Made by a program: the position numbers and the translations under genes. A model generated the notes under the pieces. The model had not been told where the DNA came from. It did no database searches and saw nothing but the letters and a program-made list of their open reading frames with translations. This document shows positions 10,778-21,379 of a DNA stretch of 64,000 bases, one piece after another; position 1 is the stretch's first letter, and every line of letters starts with the position of its first letter. The stretch comes from Zea mays (taxonomy: Eukaryota; Streptophyta; Magnoliopsida; Poales; Poaceae). Where the stretch lies: NCBI RefSeq assembly GCF_902167145.1, contig NC_050098.1, positions 14,900,501-14,964,500 of the forward strand, given 5' to 3'.

Positions 10778-11183
10778 CTGCATGCACACAAACAACAGGC
10801 ACATATTCATGTATAAGCACAATATATAACACACATATTCATGTATCATAGGTGACAGAAAGTTCACAGATTGACATTGTTCACAAACATACAACTCAGA
10901 TTATTCAAATACATGTTCAACTCGAATAATTGCAAAATTGTTCGAAAGGGAAAATAATGCGTACGAAATGTTTATTTTGTAACACGACAAGACTCATAAT
11001 AGTGACACGACAAGACTCATAATACTGACACGACTAACATAATAGTGAACATCAGCCTCTGTTGTCGGACGACCACCATCTAAGTCGACTTTTTTAGATC
11101 CATATCGAAAGCACGGCGCAACCAAGCGTTCCTTCCTTCTTTTGTCTTCAGTGATGCAAATACATCTCTATACTTTTTCTCAA

Positions 11184-12023
11184 TCAACAGATGAGTGGAA
11201 AAAAATGTAGGTCGCTGCCTTCTGGTGAACCATCATCGATCACTTGTTGCAACTGCGCAATAACCTCAACACGAACAGGGTCGGCATTAGCAGAGGTGAT
11301 GGACTTTTTAGTGGTCATTGAACGCGACTCAAAAGCCTCCACTAGGCGTTTCATGTACTCTTCCCTCATATCTTTTTTCTTCTTTGGTTTAGGAGAATCA
11401 TGACGCACCTTACGCTTCCCAGTCGCATTTGAGCATGGGTCAGGTGTGCTGTTTTCACCCCCACCTAAAGTGGCTTCGACATGATCATCAGATGATGAAT
11501 TTGCATCCTCGACGCCAGGAACAAGGGTTCTTTCATTTGTGCAGACAATGGGTCCAAACATAACCTTTAGCTCGTCCTCATTCTCTAGGGGGGCTGTTTT
11601 GAACATAATACACCCTGGCATTGCCTACAGCAACATGGTATTTCCTACTTTCAGATGACCATTACTATTGTTAATCTAAAAAATAAAAAAAAGTCTACTT
11701 ACTTCATTTTGCTTAGTCCACCACTCATCTGGAGCACTGATTGAACCAGTATGAGGGTCTCGACCAAGACCTGTAGCCCTTTCATTAAGAGTTTTCCACT
11801 GGGTGAACATTCTCTTTAAGGAGTCCCACCTATTCTTCATTTGATCCCTGGTGTAAGTGCGACCAGTGCGTTCCTTAAACTTCCTTATGAGGTTAGCATA
11901 CCCTTCGGCATTTAGAAAATGTTGTGGCCTGTTCCGTGCATTGACCTCTTCTACACAAATTTCTGTGTAAATTTTTGTTGCTCTACTATCCCACTTTGCA
12001 ATCACTTTGCCAGACTTGTCCAT
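11184..12023 (-). CDS. Myb/SANT-like DNA-binding protein of the Harbinger element (ORF1), frameshifted near its end
   Basis: Exon 12023-11703 encodes a trihelix-type Myb domain: [34 protein letters not shown] and [16 protein letters not shown], with the conserved tryptophans. A GTAAGT donor at 11702 and an acceptor before 11624 define a short intron that joins in frame to [18 protein letters not shown]. The second exon has a basic nuclear-localisation-like stretch ([15 protein letters not shown]) and stops at 11184. The other protein of PIF/Harbinger elements, besides transposase, is of this type and helps bring the transposase to the nucleus and DNA. The frame breaks at a seven-T run near 11200-11206; the adjacent frame continues with [17 protein letters not shown] to a stop at 11080, so one base seems to have been lost. 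Confidence 0.82.
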
Positions 12024-12291
12024 CTAGTGCAAAAAAGTGTAGACTATTGAAAATACGTATTGAAGTGCACTTACTAAGAAAACAAAATGAACAGATAAGG
12101 GACCATAATAACATAAGGTAGTACCATAAGGAGTCACATTCGGTTTGCCATAATTACATATATAGATTGAAGGAATTCAAGTGCTGGTGGACACAAAAGC
12201 ACAGGGAACACTTTACAACTGCGCATTAAGCAAAAGGCTGATCTATCCCTGTTCCCCTAACACCTGACTCCAAGGTTGACCATGTTCTAAC

Positions 12292-12672
12292 TTAAACCTC
12301 ATTGTCACTAAACGAAGGCATCTGGTCGGAGTCATATTCAAGACCCCAGAAGTTTTCGAAGTGCTCCGCAAAGTCCCAGTCCGGACTAAGGTAGTCGTCA
12401 GCTGGGGGTGGTGAGGATAAGGCTGACGGTTCATAGCTGCTGTCACCCGGGTTGTTTACGTTGTTCACGTTGTCCAAATTCTCTTGCAACACCAGAGAGT
12501 CTTGCTCAAGCATGCAAGCTATGTCCTCCAATGCTACACGAAGTTTGGTAGCGTCAAATGAGGTCAACCCGCATCCTGGACGGATTGTTTCCCTCGCTAC
12601 GGAAAAAATCTTGTATGCAATCTCTTGCATCCTTCCAATTGCCTTGTCGGCTATGGAGTCTGCTGAATCCAT
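12292..12672 (-). CDS. Acidic protein of unknown function inside the Harbinger element
   Basis: A 126-residue frame on the same strand as the other two genes. The N-terminal half looks helical (MQEIAYKIFSVARETI, KLRVALEDIACMLEQDS). The C-terminal half is acidic and Ser/Pro-rich (DDYLSPDWDFAEHFENFWG). I do not recognise the family. It may be the first exon of the Myb-like gene: GAG|GTTTAAG at 12298 could be a donor, and TTTTTTGCACTAG|ATG just before 12023 a good acceptor, which would join in phase. If so, the DNA-binding protein carries an acidic N-terminal arm. Confidence 0.5.
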   Translation of the reverse strand: MDSADSIADKAIGRMQEIAYKIFSVARETIRPGCGLTSFDATKLRVALEDIACMLEQDSLVLQENLDNVNNVNNPGDSSYEPSALSSPPPADDYLSPDWDFAEHFENFWGLEYDSDQMPSFSDNEV

Positions 12673-13689
12673 CTGATATGGATTTATTAGGTCGTTAGTA
12701 TAGCAGACAAGGGGAGTATCTACAAAAATTTGGCGTACTCACATGTCCAGTGGCTCGGCTCCTAACAACTAGTGTCTACTAATAAAAAGTAGTAACACAC
12801 TGTCAATGGATTACCCAAAAACGTCAACATATTTGCAACTCGATCTTCGTATACATACACACCAATTAAAGCAGTAAAAGGGACAAAGAAAATGATGTGA
12901 ACATCACCTTCGTAGTAGTGGAGCTTCGGATGCAACAGGGGAAACCGCTCAGTCACCGAATTCTGAAAATGAAATGGAACACGATAATCGTTAGTAAGCA
13001 GTGCTGAAATTGTCTTGATTACAGGGGGAAGTATGAACTACTGACGTGGATGCAACCTAAACAAACATTAGTACATGGGGTACGACCGGATCCGTAACAG
13101 CACATGGGGGAGGAGACAGGGTTCAAATGGAAGTTACGAAAGTACCTGCGAAGACGAGTTGCGATACGGAGGAGTCCAACCTTGCCGACGGAGTTGCGGC
13201 GGCGCGGGGAAAACCCTGGCGACGTCTACGGTCAGGGACATTTTCGCAATCAAGGGAGCCGGCGGAGGTCGACGAGCGGATACGGAACCGAATGGAAGAA
13301 ATGGACCGCGTACCTGAGAAGACGATGACGAATGCGGCGGATGAGCAGAGGGGAATGCGGTCGAGGCCCCCGACCCGCTGCGGCGGAGGAGGCGGCGGCG
13401 GTCGTTGCGAGAGCTGAGGCGAGGGCGCGGTGGAAACCCTATCACGAATACCCCGACTTCCAGAGGACGCATGGGTCGGGCGGCTTTTGGTTTCCTGCAC
13501 GCGGGCGGCTTCGGTGGGAAGCGCGGCCGTCAAAAGCTGGCCCAGAAGCTAGGCGTTTGGCTGCGGCTTCTGCTTCTAGCCGCCAGAATCCACCCAGAAT
13601 CCCAACCAAACAGGGGCAATAACCTCCCGCACAAGAAGTGGGAAACGTGACGCCACATATTAAGATCACTCGTGATTTTTACAAGGAGA

Positions 13690-14590
13690 GTGTGTGCACA
13701 GGTGGGGTCTCGTTTCTAAAGACAAAATTATTCCTATCTACCCACATCCTCCAAAGGGTAGTGCCGAGTACAGCAGCCTGAATTTCTCGTGGTATAGCAT
13801 CCGATGGATTGATCAGGGGAAAGAGCGGCGCGCCAACCAAGCTGGAGACCTGGAAGCCGATCAGATGCCAGAAGCTGCTACCATGGGGGCAAGATATGAA
13901 GATGTGCATGTTGTCCTCCAACTCCGCACCACAGTGGGTACATCCCCCGTCTGGCATAATGTTCTTCTTGCATAGGGTTGACCAGTGATCTTGCATATGA
14001 AGATGTCTGGCAGAATGTTCTTCTTGCATGTGAAGATGTGCATGTTGTCCTCCTCAACTCCGCACCTAGACCTTCGTTGCTGACATATAGTGGAGGGGCA
14101 TATCACTTAAAATACTTTGGACCAAGACCAATCTGCCCGCGCATTGAGGATCTTAGATTTCCGCGCATTGAAGGACGGGGCAAGGATCGTTTTCGAGAAC
14201 AGGATCAGGATGGCAAAGATCATGGGCCACACACCTCTAGAACTAATGAGGCTGCGTAAGACGTCAGCGACAACAATGAAGATGTAGGGAGAGATCGGGG
14301 CATCTTGGCGCAAGCCGGTTTTGCAAAAAATCCAAGGACCAGGCACTCCGTTAAGGAGAATAGAGGACTTACCAGAGCTAAGGATATCGTGCATCCATTC
14401 CAGCCACACCACTGGGAGGAAAACCCACGCTGCTGCAGAATGAGACCAATGCTCCCCCAATTTACAGAATCAAAAGCCTTATGGAAGCCTATATTTAGGA
14501 CAATGGTGGGGATACGGTGTTTGAAGCAGCACTGTAAAAGGTCCATGGCGTAAGCATAATTTTCCCCAATGTTTCTATGGCGCATGAACC
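13690..14590 (-). pseudogene. LINE reverse transcriptase fragment, frameshifted and internally deleted
   Basis: Two parts of one LINE protein are seen. Near 14585-14300 lies the start of the RT domain (GFHKAFDSVNWGSI, then GLRQDAPISPYIFIVVADVL in another frame). Near 14029-13690 lies the zf-RVT C terminus (HMQDHWSTLCKKN, CTHCGAELEDNMHIFISCP, LWRMWVDRNNFVFRN). The segment between them, which should include the catalytic [YF]xDD box, is missing or unrecognisable. Frames change at least twice. A partial duplication around 13895-14100 repeats the DNMHIF and ARHL-type words. The LINE end sits almost against the right end of the Harbinger element. Confidence 0.75.
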
Positions 14591-14599
14591 TAGTTTGAT

Positions 14600-15385
14600 C
14601 CCCCCAACCAAAGTAGGAATGAGGGGTTGGTTTTATTTATTTATTTATTTGCTAGGTGATCCACCTCACGTGACGTGTCTGAGTGCATTTGCTTCGCTTC
14701 GCTTGGAGAGGGAGCACCGACCTGGGCACCTTACTAGTGGAGTCAATGAACAAATAACGGAGTATAAGTTTTGGGGGACATACAACTAAAGTGGTGTTCT
14801 TCGATTGTGATTGATTCACTCCCAATAGTGAAACACGAGAAAAACCAATATGGCATGGTGGAAGTCAAACACGAGGACCGAATAGATGACATCGACACTA
14901 TAATCATTGTCCACCAATGTGAGTAGGTGTATTATATGTCATATTTCATGTAGGTATTTGATTGATTAGTGAGTAGTGTGCAAACAATCCTCATGAACAA
15001 CAATATGCTCCTGGTGGTGATGTCGGTTATTCTGAAAGTCAAATCGAGCTAGAGGTGGGGGCTACTGAGATTTACAAGACGATGAACTTCCGAACACTTT
15101 TAACATAGAAACTGAAATGTTGGAAGAATCCTTAATAGGAGATCACACTGATGTAAAAGTTCCTCAAAAAATAAAACAATCACCTTTTTATACTTTGTTG
15201 AGCGCATGTGGGAACTTTTCATTGAGCGTGTGTGGGAACTCTTGCTACGTGTGTGGGGAGATAGACGACGCACGATGAAACTCTCACTTTAAAGGTGTAC
15301 TAGTCATGTAACTGTGTATTGCTACGGTTTCTATATATCACATATGTAGACTTTGTTTTAATAAAACATTAAAAATATGTGTGTT
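14600..15385. other. Intergenic; no gene recognised
   Basis: AT-rich; a short TTTA repeat lies near 14633-14652. Nothing else could be identified. Confidence 0.35.
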
Positions 15386-15455
15386 CTGTTGGTTAGGTGG
15401 GTATGAATGTGGAACCAACAATCAAGGTTCGAATCCCACTTGTGCACAATTTTAT
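15386..15455 (+). other. tRNA-like segment (possible SINE or tRNA relic)
   Basis: GTTGGTTAGGTGGG resembles an internal A box, and 35 bases later GGTTCGAATCCCAC is a perfect B box/T-arm core. The acceptor stem does not pair well and no anticodon arm is convincing, so this is not called a tRNA gene. It could be the tRNA-derived head of a SINE. Confidence 0.3.
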
Positions 15456-15485
15456 CTCAATTTTGCAAAAAGAGTAAAGGAGAAT

Positions 15486-15634
15486 GGTGGCACACCTGGA
15501 AGCGTGGAAACATATTGGTCTTTTATATATAGTACGTAGAACCAAGGAAACATATTGGTCTCAATATAGTGGCACACCTGGAAGCGTGGAAAAGATTTTT
15601 TTTGTAAATCTAATGACAGTGGAACCAAGGAAAC
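15486..15634. repeat. Interleaved direct repeats
   Basis: GTGGCACACCTGGAAGCG (followed by TGGAAA) occurs at about 15486 and again at about 15570. GAACCAAGGAAAC and ACATATTGGTCT are also each present twice between and after them. It reads as a local duplication of about 84 bp. Confidence 0.6.
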
Positions 15635-15903
15635 TAGTGTTTTATAGTGTGTGTAGGACAATGCTATTTACCGGTGATAAACTAATAGTCTATCACCTAT
15701 ATCTAATCCAACACATCCCATCGAATTAGCCATATATGTCTAATTGGTTCAACTGCACCATTAGATGCGGGTGATGGACCATTAACGGGTCACGCACCTA
15801 GTAACAGGTTTGCAAGGAGTGCACACTACATTGGTTCTATGGACCCGTGACTCCATTGTGAGTCACACGAGCCTACCCATGCGCCACGTCACATGCCAGT
15901 AAT

Positions 15904-17335
15904 TGAAAGAAAATGTGCCCTTGGGCCATTTCTAAGTGTTTTCGTGATTAACTGTTTAGCACACCACTATGAACTAACACTCCTCATACGAGCATGAGCA
16001 CATATGTTTAGAAAGCAAATTGAAGAAATCAAGTCCAAAAGATTGAGGAAAAATAAGAAAATCACTTTTAGGCTAGAATGTGGGCATATTGCAAACCTCT
16101 ATGATCAAAGTGATAAAAGTATGTTTCTATTACTTAGTCAATTGTTTTAGGTGCTAATCATGTTTGTCTAAGGGCTAGGGATCATATGAAGTTGAGCTAA
16201 AATGGAGTGAAGAAGTTTGACTAAGTTTTGCCAAACTTGGGCCAGTCTGGGCTTCACCGGATAGTTCGATGTGCACCGGATAATGTCCGGTGCCCGGGCT
16301 GGTGAGCGGCTGAACATGTTGCTCTCGTGTTTCTCCGGGACTTTGTCGGCTATAATTCACTAGACAGTCCGGTGTGCATTGGACGGTCCAGTGTGATAGC
16401 CGCTCATCTGTGCCAACGGTCGGACGCACAGTTGGTGCTTGCCACATTAATTAGCTCGACAAAGGTCAATAGGACCCACTGGACGGTCCGGTGTGCCAAG
16501 CTACCAAAGGAGCATAATGGTCGGCAACGGTCAGCTCTGCCGTAGAGGGAAACATATCGCTAACTGTTCAGTGTCCGGTGTGCACCGGGTAGTCTGGTGC
16601 ACATGCAGACAGGGAAGACTGATTGCTTCCCAAATGAAAAACCAATAGCTCCTAGGCTCCTTGGGGTTATAAAAGGGACACCTAGGCGTATGGAGTAGTG
16701 ACCCAAGCATCACAAGAGCATGCTACAACTTCGAGACTCCGCAACCACGCTTTTGATTTGTTAGAGAGAGATTTTAGCGCATTTTTGAGTTGACTCTATC
16801 GTTTTGATTCATGCGCTCTATTCTTTGCTTGTGTGTGTGGTGTTGCTGCAATTGTGCTCTTGTGTGAATTTCTACTCCCTTTCTTACTCCGGATTTAATT
16901 GTGATCAATTGTGTAAGGCATGATAGACTCCAATTTTTGGAGATTCCTCACAACTGGGATATTGATATAAGGAAGACAACCATGGTACTCAAGTTTGATC
17001 TTTGGATCACTTGAGAGGGGTTGAGTGCAACCCTTGACCGAAGAAGGTCACCAAAATGTGGAGTCATTGGCTGAACCACGGTAAAAATCGTCGTGTCTTT
17101 CGTCCATTTTAGTTATTGCTATCACTGTCTTCTTGAGTTCTCATATTCACTTCTAATATTGCTCCTAAGTTTAATACTCGTCCTAAAGAAGCAATCAAGT
17201 GAAGAGTTCTCTTTTCTCCTATCTTCACATCATAATTTGGTTTTAGTTCTCACTAACACATTTTATAAACCAAGTTTGTGTTGTTTACAGCTAGTTTTGC
17301 AGGATCACTTATTCACCACCCTCTAGGTGCTCTTA
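15904..17335 (+). repeat. Solo LTR, Opie-type Sirevirus (Ty1/copia), 1432 bp
   Basis: It starts TGAAAGAAAATGTGCCCTTGGGCC and ends CCCTCTAGGTGCTCTTA, the standard ends of this LTR apart from a C-to-T change in the last dinucleotide. GTAAT flanks both sides (15899-15903, 17336-17340), so it is a genuine solo LTR left by recombination. A TATAAAAG promoter box lies at about 16667, and degraded copies of the CACCGGACAGTCCGGTG palindrome lie in the upstream half. Strong divergence from the copies at 47711 and 60648 suggests an older insertion. Confidence 0.9.
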
Positions 17336-17340
17336 GTAAT

Positions 17341-19200
17341 TTGTGCTCCTTCAATCATTCATCGCTCAATTTTAGTAACAATAATTGTTAGTGCAGAAAG
17401 AATAATTAATGACAAAATGTTTAGTAATTATTAGTGCAAAAAGAACAATTATTGAAGAAACATTTAGTAATTTTATTCAGTCATTTCTAGAAACTTTCAA
17501 TAATTGTATTCAGTCATTTATGGAAACGTTCAGTAACTACCAAGACATCTCAGTTATGAATGAGTGACAATATTTTTATTAAAAGGACAACTGAAAGTCG
17601 CCTAGAGGGGGGTGAATAGGCAGAAATTGAAATTTACAACTTTAAGCACAACTACAAGTCGGGGTTAGCGTTAGAAATAAAATCGAAAGAGAGGGAAAAC
17701 AAATCAACCAAAGAAATAGAGCGGATGACACGGTGATTTGTTTTACCGAGGTTCGGTTCCAAAGAACCTAGTCCCCGTTGAGGTGGTCACAAAGACCGGG
17801 TCTCTTTCAACCCTTTCCCTCTCTCAAACGGTCACCTAGACCGAGTGAGCTTTCTCCTTAATCAAACGGGTCACTTAGACCCTTCACAAGGACCACCACA
17901 ACTTGGTGTCTCTTGCTTTGATTACAAGTGTCTTGAGAACAAGAATGAGGAAGAAGAAAGCGATCTAAGAACAAGAGCTCAAAGAACACGAGCAAAACTC
18001 TCTCTCTCTAGTCACTATTTGTTTGGAGTGGATTTGGGACTTGGAGAGGCTTTGATTCTATTGAATTGTGTCTTGTATTGATTGCACTAGCTCTTGTATT
18101 GAATGAGATGTCTGAAAAACTTGGATACTTGAAGTGGTGGTGGTTGGGGGGTATTTATAGCCCCAACCACCAAACCAACCGTTGGGGAGGCTGTCTGTCG
18201 ATGGGCACACCGGACAGTCTGGTGCGCCAGCCACGTCACCCAACCGTTAGGGTTCTAACGGTTTCGACCGTTGGAGCTCTGACAGCTTGGGGCCCCGGAC
18301 AGTCCGGTGCCGCACCGGACATGCACTGTTCACTGTCCGGTGCGCCTTCTGGCGCTGCTCTGACTCTACGCGAACTGTCCGTGCACTGTTCACGTTGCAG
18401 GCGACCGTTGGAGTCGACCGTTGCGCTTCTTAGCCGTTGCTCCGCTGGCACACCGGACAGTCCGATGAATTATAGCGGAGTGGCTCTCCAGAAACCCGAA
18501 GGTGAAGAGTTCAACCTGTACGGTCCCTGGTGCACCGGACACTGTCCGGTGGCACACTAGACAGTCCGGTGCGCCAGACCAGGGGTCTCTTCGGTTTCTT
18601 TTGCTCCTTTCTTTTTGAACCCTAACTTGGATCTTTTTATTGGTTTGTTTGAACCTTTAGCACCTGTAGAATATATAATCTAGAGCAAACTAGTTATTCC
18701 AATTATTTGTGTTGGGCATTTCAACCACCAAAATCATTTAGAAAAAGATTTGACCCTATTTCTCTTTCAACAACGCTACCTCAGTAATTATCAAACAGAA
18801 CCATCGGTAATTATCACTTCAACAGTGAAGAGAGAAACACCAATTACCCTATCATTACTTAACCATTCATTAATTTATTAGAACTTTAGTAATTTTCCCG
18901 ATGAATCATTCTGTTTAAATCACTGATGAAATCTAAATAATTTTATTTAGTCATTTTTGAAACGTTCAGTAAATATAAGGCATCTCAGTTACGGATGAAT
19001 GACAACATTTTCTATAAAAAGACAACACATGCACAATAATTGTTAAGCGAAATTGCCAGTAATTATTACTTCGATGGTGCAGAAAGAAGCAACAATTATT
19101 CAATAATTACTTAATCATTCAGTAATTTATTAGAACTTCATTAATTTTCCCTATGAAACTCATTCTGTTGAAGTTATTGATGGAATATAAATAATCGACG
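17341..19200. repeat. AT-rich internally repeated block, interrupted by a solo LTR
   Basis: Outside the LTR at 17592-18769 this block repeats related words: ATTCAGTCATTT.TGGAAACGTTCAGTAA and CATCTCAGTTA.G.ATGA occur before and after the LTR, and TTAGAACTT.A.TAATTTTCCC occurs near 18880 and 19130. It is probably an older transposon or tandem unit of about 250 bp. The class is not known. Confidence 0.5.
17592..18769 (-). repeat. Solo LTR, Ji-type Sirevirus (Ty1/copia), 1178 bp
   Basis: On the minus strand it runs from TGAAAGAGAAATAGGGTC to CCTCTAGGCGACTTTCA. ACAAC flanks it on both sides (17587-17591 and 18770-18774), confirming insertion and later loss of the body. It holds the CACTTCAAG...CTATAAATACCCC promoter region (near 18150) and many CACCGGACAGTCCGGTG-type palindromes. 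The text near its 5' end (TTTTGGTGGTTGAAATGCCCAACACAAATAATTGG, in two parts) is the Ji rather than the Opie version. Confidence 0.9.
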
Positions 19201-19306
19201 AGTTGGATCAGGAGAGTGGGTCTAAGCGGGTCAGGCGTGCGAGAGGCGAGAGGCCGGTCTAGGTGAAACTTCACCATAGGTGACAAATAACGTAACCATA
19301 TATATA

Positions 19307-20216
19307 GGGTAGACCTATTCAACACCTAGGGTGATAGACCAAAGGTCCATCACCTGGACCCGACGCAGCGCGCCCCTGCGTGCGACCCCGACACAGTGCG
19401 CCCACCGCGACCCCGAGTTGACCGGGCGAGCCGCCTCAATGCGTCCCCGACCCAGCGGGCCCGCCCATGCACCACCTTTCGTGCGCACTCGCGATCAACC
19501 CACCTCCCCTTGCAACCGTGAGTTGAGCCGCCACACCCCCTCAAAGAGCCAAGCCGGTCATTTAGCATGAACCGAGCCACATCAACTGAAATGACTTAAT
19601 GTTTACTGAAATGACTAAATGTTTACTAGAATAACTTAATGATGCCTAGACTTTGGAATGACTTTAATGTTACCTAGAATGACTTAAATGTTGTCTGGAT
19701 GCTAGAATGACTTAATATTTTCTGGAATGACTGAACCAATAACAAAGAAATGTTTAAGAAAAACAAGAAAAAATGGGTGAAAAACAAGAATAACTTAATG
19801 TTTTCTGAAATGATTTAATATTTACTAGAATGACTTAATGTTTATTGGAATGTCTTTATATTTTCTAGAATGACTGAACTAATAACATAAGAAATGTCTG
19901 AGAAAAAACTAGAAAAAATGACTGAAAACAATAATAACTTAATGTTTTCTACAAAATGACTTAATATTTACTAGAATGACTTAATGTACGCTTGAATGTC
20001 TGAAACCAAAGGGAAAGTGGCTTAATAGGCAGCCCCTATAGAGCCGACGCATGGCGCAGAGGGAGTCGCGCATGGGAGGAGCTAACGCGTGGCTAGGGCC
20101 GGAGCCGTGTGGGGGACGGATCCATGTGGGGAGGCAGGGTCGGGCGGGCACATGCGCGCGCAGAGTGGTCTTGGTGATGGATCGTTGGGTCCATCACCCT
20201 AGGTGATGAATAGAGT
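19307..20216. mobile_element. Unclassified terminal-inverted-repeat element (perhaps MULE-like), about 0.9 kb
   Basis: The left end AGACCTATTCAACACCTAGGGTGAT and the right end are inverted copies (the reverse complement of the right end reads ACTCTATTCATCACCTAGGGTGAT). A TCCATCACC block follows further in. AT-rich 8-9 bp repeats (ATATATAT) lie outside both ends and could be a target duplication, though low complexity makes this weak. No transposase is present. The interior holds a GC-rich patch (19340-19560), a tandem array (19590-19995) and another GC-rich patch. Confidence 0.5.
19585..19998. repeat. Degenerate tandem repeat, TAGAATGACTTAATGTTTAC units
   Basis: Roughly twenty diverged copies of a 20-22 bp unit such as CTAGAATGACTTAATGTTT, with a larger period visible because AAGAAATGT.TGAGAAAAA.TAGAAAAAATG occurs twice (near 19745 and 19890). 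Confidence 0.75.
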
Positions 20217-20493
20217 ATATATATGTGTGTATTTATTTATTCTGTATATTATAAGCCATGGGCTTTCAATAACTAGAGAAAGCCTAGGCCAGATGGTGCC
20301 ATCTGGTTGAACTGGTCCAAGCCAGGGCGTCTATAAAAAGCAGCCTGGACCCCTGGGAATTAGAGTTTTGGGGCCTAGCGGTGGTTGCAACTGCTTGAGG
20401 CGCGAGCGGCGACGAACGGTGGCCGAACATCGACGACGGCTTCCTGCGACGCTGGATGCGAGTGGCGGCCCGAGGCGACGTCGACGAATTGTG

Positions 20494-21379
20494 GCAAGGA
20501 TCACCACACAATTGGTGTCTCTTGCCTCGGTTACAATTGAGTTGATCTCAAGAAAGAATGAGAAAAAGAAGCAATCCAAGCGCAAGAGCTCAAATGAACA
20601 CAAATATCACTCTCTCACTAGTCACTATTGATTGGAGTTGTCTTTGGACTTGGGAGAGGATTTGATCTCTTTGGAGTGTCTTGTATTGAATGTTATAGCT
20701 CTTGTAAGGTGTTGGAAGTTGGAAAACTTGGATGCAATGAATGGTGGGGTCGTTGGGGTATTTATAGCCCCAACCACCAAAAGTGGCTGTTGGGAGGCTA
20801 TCTGTCGCATGGCGCACCGGACAGTCCGGTGCGCCACCGGACACTGTCCGGTGCACCAGCCACATCAGTCGGTCGTTGGGTTCTGACCGTTGGAGCTCTG
20901 ACTGGTGGGGCCTCTGGGCTGTCCGGTGGTGCACCGGACAGGTCCTGTAGACTGTCCGGTGCGCCGTCTGTCGCTGCTCTGACTCTAGCGCGCACTGTAG
21001 CGCATTGAATGCGTTTGCAGTCGACCGTTGGCGCGAAGTAGTCGTTGCTCCACTGGCACACCAGACAGTCCGGTGAATTATAGCAGAGCGGCCTCCCATT
21101 TTCCCGAAGGTAGCGAGTTCAGCATCAAGTTCCCTGGTGCACCGGACACTGTCCGGTGGCACACCGGACAATCCGGTGCGCCAGACCAGGGTGCCTTTTG
21201 GGATGTCTTTAGCTCTCTTTATTTGAACCCATCTTTGGTCTTTTTATTGGCATGTTGTGAACCTTTGGCACCTATAAAACTTATAGACTAGAGCAAACTA
21301 GTTAGTCCAATTATTTGTGTTGGGCAATTCAACCACCAAAATCAATTTAGGAAAAGGTGTAAGCCTATTTCCCTTTCAG
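20494..21379 (-). repeat. Truncated Ji-type Sirevirus LTR
   Basis: It is homologous to the solo LTR at 17592-18769 from its position of about 17885 onward, including GGTGTCTCTTGCC, the CTATAAATACCCC promoter near 20765, the CACCGGACAGTCCGGTG palindromes, and the end CCTATTTCCCTTTCA. The first 290 bp or so (the LTR's 3' end in its own orientation) are absent, with an abrupt junction at 20494. Confidence 0.85.

Larger units (their letters stand above)
9256..13617 (-). mobile_element. PIF/Harbinger DNA transposon, full length (4.36 kb)
   Basis: The ends are GGGCGTGTTTGGTTCGGC and the inverted partner ending AACCAAACAGGGGC, with AAT repeated on both sides (9253-9255 and 13618-13620), the 3-bp duplication expected of this superfamily. 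Genes are all on the minus strand, in the order acidic reading frame, Myb/SANT-like protein, DDE transposase. Subterminal sequence contains many AAAAGCTGG and GTTAGAATCT words. The structure is complete, but the transposase has two nonsense codons and the Myb-like gene a frameshift, so the copy cannot supply its own proteins. A non-autonomous relative sits at 5634-5946. Confidence 0.9.

Noticed and set aside
13075..13669. Overlapping GC-rich frames on both strands near the right end of the Harbinger element
   Set aside because: Six mutually overlapping frames with no family match; more likely the untranslated leader of the element's genes.
20485..20495. AATTG|TG as the partner of AATTG after 24239, to make one large LTR element 20492-24239
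   Set aside because: Sequence right of 20494 is clearly a Ji-type LTR in another orientation, and a seven-base match in several kilobases is expected by chance.
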